DNA of 64,000 bases from Streptomyces sp. NBC_01298 (lineage in GTDB: Bacteria > Actinomycetota > Actinomycetes > Streptomycetales > Streptomycetaceae): assembly GCF_035978755.1 (NCBI RefSeq), contig NZ_CP108414.1:1612001-1676000 (forward strand), written 5' to 3'. The notes below the pieces were generated by a model. It was not told the origin of the DNA. It made no database searches and saw only the letters and a list, made by a program, of their open reading frames with translations. Positions within the stretch are counted from its first letter, which is position 1; every line of letters begins with the position of its first letter. Shown in pieces: positions 58,611 to 64,000 of this stretch. A program made the translations under genes and the position numbers.

Positions 58611-60386
58611 TCAGCGACCGGTTCTGCGCCGCACGGAGGCCAGCAGGTCGGTGATCTCCATGATCCGCAGGGGGCGGGCAAGGAGTACGACGACGAGGAC
58701 GATCACCACGGTTCCCGCCGCGGCCCCGGTGATGTTCCCGAGCATCCCGGGGAGGTCCGCGAACCGGTCGGCCGAGCGCGCGGCCGCGTACCCGGCGACG
58801 GCCGCCGGGGCGCAGGCGGCGACGAGCCGCAGGTGGGTCCGTGCCGCCGTGCTCCGGCGTTCCGTACGGGTCCCCGCGCGCGGCCCGAGCCGCCGGGACA
58901 GGACGTACGCGGTGACGGCCGCGCCCACGCCGAAGGCGACCGAGCCGGCCGCGGCCATGCCCGTGACCGCCCAGCGCGGCGGCAGCAACAGGTACGCGGC
59001 GGCCGAGAGCCCGGCGTTGAGGGCGGCGATGGTGAGGTTGAGGAAGAAGGGGGTCCGGGTGTCGGAGAGGGCGTAGAAGCCGCGGGAGAGCACGTACTGC
59101 GCGGAGTAGGCGATGAGGCCCGGCGCGAAGGCGATGAGCATCCCGGCCATGACGGCCGCGTCGGAGGCGCCGGTGTTGCCGTGCTCGAACACGGCGCCGA
59201 TCACCCAGGGGGCGAGGGCGGCGTAGAGCGCGGCGGCGGGGACGATCAGGGCCGCGGTGGAGCGCAGCGCGTAGGAGACGTCCTTGCGCACGGCCGCGAG
59301 GTCGCCGTCGGTGGCGGCGGCGCTCATCCGGGGCATGAGGGCGGTGACCAGGGAGACGGTGACGATGCCCTGCGGGACCATCCACAGCAGGTAGGCGTTG
59401 CTGTAGGCGAGGTAGCCGGCGCCGCCCGCGACGCCCTCGGCGACGGCGTGCCGGCCGGTGGTGGTGGAGAGCCGGGTCACGACCCAGTACGCGATCTGGT
59501 TGGTCAGCACGAGCATGACGAGCCAGCCCGCGTTGCGCAGCGGGCGGGCCAGTCCGCTGCCGCGCCAGTCGAAGCGGGGGCGCCAGCGGAAGCGGGCGGC
59601 CCGCAGCGAGGGGATCAGGCCGAGGGCCTGGACGACGATGCCCGCGGTGGTGCCGATGCCCAGCAGCCGGGTGTCGGAGGCGCTCAGCGTCCCGCTCGAG
59701 CTGTGCGAGACGGTCAGGAAGAGCGCGAAGACGGCGATGACGACGAGGTTGTTGAGGACCGGGGTCCACATCATGGCGCCGAACCGGCCGCGGGCGTTGA
59801 GCACTTGCCCGAGCAGCGTGAACAGCCCGTAGAACAGGATCTGCGGCAGGCAGTACCGGGCCAGGGCCACGGTGGTGGACCCCTGGGCGCCGCTGTAGCC
59901 GGTGTACGCCGAGACGATCAGCGGGGCGGCCAGGACGGCGGCGGCGGTGAGGACCACCAGCGCGGCCGTGCAGGCGGTGAGCAGCCGGTCGGTGTAGGCG
60001 GCGCCGCCGTCGGCGTGCTCCTTGGCGGCGCGGACCAGCTCGGGCACGAAGACGGCGTTGAGGGCGCCGCCGATGAGCAGGATGTACAGGATGTTGGGGA
60101 CGGTGTTGGCGACCGCGTAGCCGTCGCCGAGCAGCGTGGTGCCGAGGGCGGCGCCGATCACGGCGGAGCGGACGAAGCCGGTGGCCCGCGAGACGATCGA
60201 GCCCGCGGCCATGAGCGCGCCGCTGCGCAGCACCGAGGTCTTCTTCGGTGCCGCGCTGTCGGTGCCGTTCTCCGGCGCCGGTCCGGTGCCGGTGTGCTCG
60301 GTGCCGGTGTGCTCGGTGCCGCTGCGCTCGGTGCCGGTGTCCTGCGCGGCCGGGACACCGGCCGCTCTGGGGTCTGCGAGGGTCAC
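58611..60386 (-). CDS. murJ: MurJ/MviN-family lipid II flippase
   Basis: A 591-residue integral membrane protein with about 14 hydrophobic helices and MurJ signatures (ASRATGFVRSAVIGAALGTT, VANTVPNILYILLIGGALNA, FVPELVRA, LLGQVLNARGRFG, LSRGFYALSDTRTP). The family flips the cell-wall precursor lipid II across the membrane. The N-terminal 45 residues are a disordered tail with the repeat TGTEHTGTEHTGTG, encoded by 15-bp tandem repeats at about 60285-60345. GTG 60386 overlaps the femX-like stop (GTGA). It may be an accessory copy beside the main chromosomal MurJ. Confidence 0.9.
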   Translation of the reverse strand: MTLADPRAAGVPAAQDTGTERSGTEHTGTEHTGTGPAPENGTDSAAPKKTSVLRSGALMAAGSIVSRATGFVRSAVIGAALGTTLLGDGYAVANTVPNILYILLIGGALNAVFVPELVRAAKEHADGGAAYTDRLLTACTAALVVLTAAAVLAAPLIVSAYTGYSGAQGSTTVALARYCLPQILFYGLFTLLGQVLNARGRFGAMMWTPVLNNLVVIAVFALFLTVSHSSSGTLSASDTRLLGIGTTAGIVVQALGLIPSLRAARFRWRPRFDWRGSGLARPLRNAGWLVMLVLTNQIAYWVVTRLSTTTGRHAVAEGVAGGAGYLAYSNAYLLWMVPQGIVTVSLVTALMPRMSAAATDGDLAAVRKDVSYALRSTAALIVPAAALYAALAPWVIGAVFEHGNTGASDAAVMAGMLIAFAPGLIAYSAQYVLSRGFYALSDTRTPFFLNLTIAALNAGLSAAAYLLLPPRWAVTGMAAAGSVAFGVGAAVTAYVLSRRLGPRAGTRTERRSTAARTHLRLVAACAPAAVAGYAAARSADRFADLPGMLGNITGAAAGTVVIVLVVVLLARPLRIMEITDLLASVRRRTGR

Positions 60387-61492
60387 CGGCGGGCCATGTA
60401 CGCCTGGAACGCCTTGTAGAGGGCCGTGTTGGCGCATCCGTCCATGGAGGTCTCCCACTCGCCGAGGGTTTCGACGACCTGCCCGCCGGTGCCGAGCTTC
60501 CAGCGCAGCAGCCCGAAGGAACGTGTCTCGGGGTCGAGGGTGGAGGGTACCCCGCGCATGTCGTATTCGTCCGCTCCGAGGGCATGTGCGTCACACATCA
60601 TGCGCCACTGCAGGGCGTTGCTGGGGCGGACCTCGCGGCGGTGGTCCGCGGAGGCGCCGGTCTGGTACCAGACCCGGCTGCCGGCCACGATCATGGTGTG
60701 CGCGGCGAGGATCTCCCCCTGGTGAACGCCCAGGTAGAGGCGCATGCGGCCGGGTTCCTCGGCGTTGAGGACCTCGTACTGCTGCTGGTAGTACGCGAGC
60801 GAGCGGCCGAGGCGGAAGCCGTCGCGCTCCTCGGTGAGGCGCAACAGCCGGTAGAACTCGGGCAGCTCGGCGGCGCCGCCGATGACCGTCTCGACGCCCG
60901 CCTTCGTGGCCTTGCGCACATTGCGCCGCCACTCCTGGTTCAGGCCCGACCACAGGTCGTCGAGGGTGCGCCCGGCGAGCGGGACGCGGAAGACGTGGCG
61001 GGGCTGGGCGTCGCCGTCGTCCTCGCCGCCGCAGCGCTTCCAGCCGCGGGTGCGCAGCCGGTCGGCGAGGGCGGCGCCGACCGGGTCGACCTCGGTGGCG
61101 AGCACGTCGGAGATCTGCCGGCCCGGGCCGGTGCCGGCCTTGGCGGCGGCCGCGTCCCAGCGGCGGTAGGCGGGGGTCGGGCCGATGCGGACGGCGAAGG
61201 CGCCGGAGGCCTTGAGGTGGTTCTTGAGGGGGGTCAGCCAGCGGTCGATGTCGGGGTCGGCCCAGTCCGCGACGGGTCCTTCGGGGAGGTAGGCGAAGTA
61301 TTTGCGGGTGCCGGGGAATTGACGGTAGAGCACGAGTCCGGCCCCCTCTATTTCACCGCCGGGGTAGTGCCATCCGACCCTTTCCGATCGCCAAAGGTCC
61401 TTTACGCTGCCCCAGGAAGGGTATTGGAGAAAGCTGGCCCGACCGTGCCGGGAAAGGAATGACTGGTATTCCGGAACGGACAGCGAGCGCAC
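60383..61492 (-). CDS. FemX/FmhB-like peptidoglycan bridge aminoacyltransferase
   Basis: A 369-residue FemABX-family enzyme with two GNAT-like halves: FLQYPSWGSVKDLWRSERVG at the N-terminus, NQEWRRNVRKATKAGVETVI in the centre and RPSNALQWRMMCDAHALG plus YDMRGVPSTLDPE toward the end. In streptomycetes FemX adds the first glycine from Gly-tRNA to lipid II. Coupling to a MurJ-like flippase by a 4-bp overlap supports a role on lipid II before export. GTG 61492 is preceded by GGGAG at ideal spacing; the open frame runs to 61603 without a ribosome site. Confidence 0.88.
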   Translation of the reverse strand: MRSLSVPEYQSFLSRHGRASFLQYPSWGSVKDLWRSERVGWHYPGGEIEGAGLVLYRQFPGTRKYFAYLPEGPVADWADPDIDRWLTPLKNHLKASGAFAVRIGPTPAYRRWDAAAAKAGTGPGRQISDVLATEVDPVGAALADRLRTRGWKRCGGEDDGDAQPRHVFRVPLAGRTLDDLWSGLNQEWRRNVRKATKAGVETVIGGAAELPEFYRLLRLTEERDGFRLGRSLAYYQQQYEVLNAEEPGRMRLYLGVHQGEILAAHTMIVAGSRVWYQTGASADHRREVRPSNALQWRMMCDAHALGADEYDMRGVPSTLDPETRSFGLLRWKLGTGGQVVETLGEWETSMDGCANTALYKAFQAYMARR

Positions 61493-61793
61493 GGTGAGCT
61501 CCCTGTCCCGGCTTCGGGTCTGGTGCTGCTGAGTGGGGGTCACGAGCAGTGCACACACGGCTGACCGGCCTTCCTGTACGTCCTGTACGTCCTGCGCGTC
61601 CAAATCGGCTGATGCACAGGACTCTCACAGGCGCCCGTGACCGCGGTGTCCGGCGATTGTGACCGGACGATGACCGTATCGCTGCGGTCCATGTCACATA
61701 GGAAATCCTGAAGTTTTCCTGATCTCCCGCAACCTAGAGTTGTTCCGTTCGCATCTTCTTTTGCGGACGATCATTACTTCGGAGGGGTTTTCG

Positions 61794-63008
61794 TTGAGCC
61801 GCACACGCCGGGTCTTCTCTGTACGCAGCCGCACCGCCCTGGCGGCCGGCACCGCCCTGCTGGCCGCCTCGCTGGCGGCCTGCGGTGGCGGCTCCGCCAC
61901 GGCGGGTGGCGGAGCCAAGGCTGAGATGAAGGAGAAGCCGGCCATGGCGGTCTCGGTGAACCTCGCCGGGGACCAGGTGAAGGCGGGGGCGCCGGTGACC
62001 GTGACGATCGCCGAGGGCAAGCTCGCGACGGTGAAGGTGACGGACGCCAAGGGCGGTGAACTGGCCGGGCAGATATCCGCCGACGGGAAGACCTGGGTCT
62101 CGAAGGGCAATGCCCTGCCATCCTCCGAGTACAAGGTCGAGGCCCAGAACACGGACAGCCAGAGCGCGACCACGGCCTTCAAGACCTCGGCCCCCGACAA
62201 GGTGAACAAGGTCGTGATCAACATCCCCAAGGGCAGCACCGTGGGTGTGGCCATGCCCGTGTCGATCGCCTTCGACAACAAGGTGAAGAACAAGGCCGAG
62301 GTGGAGAAGGCGCTCAAGGTCACCACCTCGAACAACACCGAGGGCTCGTGGGGCTGGATCACGGACTACTCGGGCAAGGACCGCATCGACTGGCGGCCCA
62401 AGGAGTACTGGAAGTCCGGCACCGACGTGAAGGTCGAGATGAACCTGAACGGGGTCGACTCCGGCCCCGGCGGCGGGACGTTCGTCAAGGACTACTCGAC
62501 CGAGTTCAAGATCGGCAAGGACCGCGAGGTGAAGGTGAACCTCGACACGAAGAAGGCGACGGTCACCGAGAACGGCGCGGTCGTCAGCACCATCCCGATC
62601 TCGGCGGGCACGCCCGGCGGCAAGAAGGCCTCGTGGGACGGGAAGATGGTGATGATGTCGAAGGAGGGCACCATCCGGATGGACTCCCAGACGGTGGGCC
62701 TGGGCGACTCCTACGACAAGATGGTCGACTTCTCGATCCGGCTGACCTGGTCGGGCATGTACGTGCACGCGGCGCCGTGGAACACCGCCAACTTCGGTCG
62801 CGCCAACACCAGTTCAGGCTGCGTGGGGATGAGCGACGCGAACGCCAAGACGTTCTACGGCGCTGCCCAGGTGGGCGACCCGTTCGAGGTCGTGGGCGAG
62901 GGCTCCAAGGGCAACCCGGACCTCGGCAACGGCTACGGCGAGTGGAACCTGAGCTGGGAGCAGTGGCAGGCCAAGAGCGCCGTGACCGGCACCCCGCAGG
63001 TCGGCTGA
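61794..63008 (+). CDS. L,D-transpeptidase lipoprotein
   Basis: A 404-residue lipoprotein (lipobox LAAC, Cys about 34) with two Ig-like domains (about 45-255) and a C-terminal YkuD catalytic domain (about 260-385) containing MYVHAAPWN and the cysteine motif TSSGCVGMSD. These enzymes form 3-3 crosslinks in peptidoglycan and confer carbapenem-sensitive, penicillin-tolerant wall synthesis. TTG 61794 is chosen because GGAGGGG sits 6 bases upstream. The 301-bp gap to the divergent femX-like gene holds the promoters of both. Its wall-synthesis neighbours suit its function. Confidence 0.95.
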   Translation: MSRTRRVFSVRSRTALAAGTALLAASLAACGGGSATAGGGAKAEMKEKPAMAVSVNLAGDQVKAGAPVTVTIAEGKLATVKVTDAKGGELAGQISADGKTWVSKGNALPSSEYKVEAQNTDSQSATTAFKTSAPDKVNKVVINIPKGSTVGVAMPVSIAFDNKVKNKAEVEKALKVTTSNNTEGSWGWITDYSGKDRIDWRPKEYWKSGTDVKVEMNLNGVDSGPGGGTFVKDYSTEFKIGKDREVKVNLDTKKATVTENGAVVSTIPISAGTPGGKKASWDGKMVMMSKEGTIRMDSQTVGLGDSYDKMVDFSIRLTWSGMYVHAAPWNTANFGRANTSSGCVGMSDANAKTFYGAAQVGDPFEVVGEGSKGNPDLGNGYGEWNLSWEQWQAKSAVTGTPQVG

Positions 63009-63131
63009 CCCCCGCCGACTGACCATAGTTCAATCGTTACCGGCACGTAACTTACCCACGGGTTACTACCGGTAAGCCCCTCCCGTTACCGTCGGGTCAC
63101 TTTGACACCCGGCACACGCGAGGAGCGATCG

Positions 63132-64000
63132 ATGGTCCGCACGGTCCGCACCACCAGCACCGCGGCCGCCATGGCAGCCGTACTCGCGGCAGCCGCCCTG
63201 GGCCTGGCCCCCCATCAGGCCCAGGCGGCTCCCGCACGCACGATCGCCGCCGCATCGGAAGCCGCACCGGCGGTCACCTTCCACGACATCCCCGGCTCCG
63301 GCGGCATCACCCTCAAGGGCAACGTCTTCACCCCCGCCGGCGCGGCAGCCGGCGCGAAGTATCCGCTGATCGTGCTGCCGACCAGCTGGGGCCTGCCGCA
63401 GATCGAATACATCGCCCAGGCCAAGCAGCTCGCCGACTCCGGCTACGTGGTGGTCAGTTACACCTCCCGCGGCTTCTGGCTCTCCGGCGGCGAGATCGAG
63501 ACCGCCGGCCCGAAGGACGTCGCCGACGTCTCGGCCGTCATCGACTGGGCGCTCGCGAACACCCCGGCCGACGCCGCCCACATCGGCACGGGCGGGGTCT
63601 CGTACGGCGCCGGCATCAGCCTGCTGGCCTCCGCGAGCGATCCGCGCATCAAGGCCGTGGTCGCGCTCAGCGGCTGGGCCGATCTCATCGAGTCCATCTA
63701 CTCCGGCCGCACCCAGCACCTCCAGGCCGCCGCCCTGCTCGGCGGCGCCGGCTTCCTCACCGGGCGCCCCGGCCCCGAACTCCAGCAGATCCTCGGCGAC
63801 TTCCTCGGCTCCAGGCTGGACAGGGAACCGCAGATGATCGAGTGGGGCAAGAAGCGCTCCGCCGCCGAGAAGGTGGACGCCATCAACGCCAACGGCGCCG
63901 CGATCATGCTCGGCAACGCCTGGGGCGACACCATCTTCCCGCCCAACCAGTACGCGAAGTTCTTCGAGAAGCTGACCGGGCCCAAGCGCCTGGAGTTCCG
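63132..64000 (+). CDS. Secreted CocE/S15-type alpha/beta hydrolase, 3' end outside window
   Basis: The first 289 residues of an exported hydrolase. The signal peptide (about 1-32, ending AQA) is followed by an alpha/beta domain: PLIVLPTSWGLPQ, YVVVSYTSRGFWLSGG, and the nucleophile elbow GGVSYGAGISL (Ser about 158), typical of X-Pro dipeptidyl-peptidase/CocE-like enzymes and related esterases. GAGGAGCGATCG precedes ATG 63132. The frame stays open to the last base. In the 123 bp upstream, GTTACCGG/CCGGTAAG inverted elements may be regulatory. Confidence 0.88.
   Translation, partial: MVRTVRTTSTAAAMAAVLAAAALGLAPHQAQAAPARTIAAASEAAPAVTFHDIPGSGGITLKGNVFTPAGAAAGAKYPLIVLPTSWGLPQIEYIAQAKQLADSGYVVVSYTSRGFWLSGGEIETAGPKDVADVSAVIDWALANTPADAAHIGTGGVSYGAGISLLASASDPRIKAVVALSGWADLIESIYSGRTQHLQAAALLGGAGFLTGRPGPELQQILGDFLGSRLDREPQMIEWGKKRSAAEKVDAINANGAAIMLGNAWGDTIFPPNQYAKFFEKLTGPKRLEF

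Noticed and set aside
56475..60419. 1314-codon plus-strand frame
   Set aside because: It is antisense to the kinase, response regulator and MurJ genes; composition is typical of a shadow frame.

Overview
The window is very G+C-rich actinomycete DNA and is almost certainly a Streptomyces chromosome segment. The evidence is strong third-position G/C bias, GTG and TTG starts with GGAGG-type ribosome sites, many 4-bp ATGA/GTGA gene overlaps, an AfsA/ArpA-type gamma-butyrolactone pair, F420-type enzymes and several secreted CAZymes. I could not run a search, so family assignments rest on motifs read from the translations.

Region 1 (1-10.7 kb) is a glucan/oligosaccharide utilisation locus. It holds the end of an ABC sugar permease gene, a cytosolic GH1 beta-glucosidase, two secreted discoidin-bearing proteins (one GH55-like beta-helix, one GH-A clan TIM barrel) and a GH3 beta-glucosidase with a PA14 insert. 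Two identical 14-bp palindromes (GGAGAGCGCTCTCC) mark two of the genes as targets of one LacI-family repressor that is not in the window. An intergenic repeat patch lies at 2.1-2.5 kb.

Region 2 (10.7-18 kb) is a scrap-yard. Truncated pieces of an IS481-type transposase, a LuxR-type regulator, an AAC(3) acetyltransferase, a serine beta-lactamase, an IS5-type transposase, a plasmid-stabilisation protein, a CPBP protease, a sensor kinase and its response regulator lie between a few intact genes: a secreted trypsin-like protease with FG-GAP-like repeats, a GNAT enzyme, an alpha/beta hydrolase and a SUKH protein. An orphan sugar-binding lipoprotein follows at 18.2 kb.

Region 3 (19.7-40.1 kb) is a specialised-metabolite gene cluster. 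One leftward operon encodes a C-A-T NRPS module, a thioesterase, PhzE-, PhzC- and PhzD-like enzymes (chorismate to trans-2,3-dihydro-3-hydroxyanthranilate, DHHA), an ATP-grasp ligase, an MFS exporter and an extra chorismate synthase. A flavin monooxygenase-like gene lies upstream. A rightward operon encodes a carrier protein followed by E1-alpha, E1-beta and E2 subunits of a 2-oxoacid-dehydrogenase-like complex, which suggests loading of an acyl unit on the carrier protein. Between them lie AfsA, an ArpA-like receptor, a second TetR regulator, a HAD phosphatase and a truncated LysR protein. ARE-like operators precede the NRPS operon, the afsA/receptor pair and the carrier-protein operon, so the cluster appears to be under gamma-butyrolactone control. 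I do not recognise the product.

Region 4 (40.1-64 kb) is mostly ordinary chromosome: a reductive pyrimidine catabolism operon, a large proline-rich protein, a PPOX protein, a MarR/metallo-hydrolase divergent pair with a clear operator, an alginate-lyase-like lipoprotein, an XRE/methionine aminopeptidase pair, gamma-glutamyltransferase, a P450, a two-component system with a lipoprotein, a MurJ-like flippase with a FemX-like ligase, an L,D-transpeptidase and a secreted CocE/S15-type hydrolase cut by the window end.
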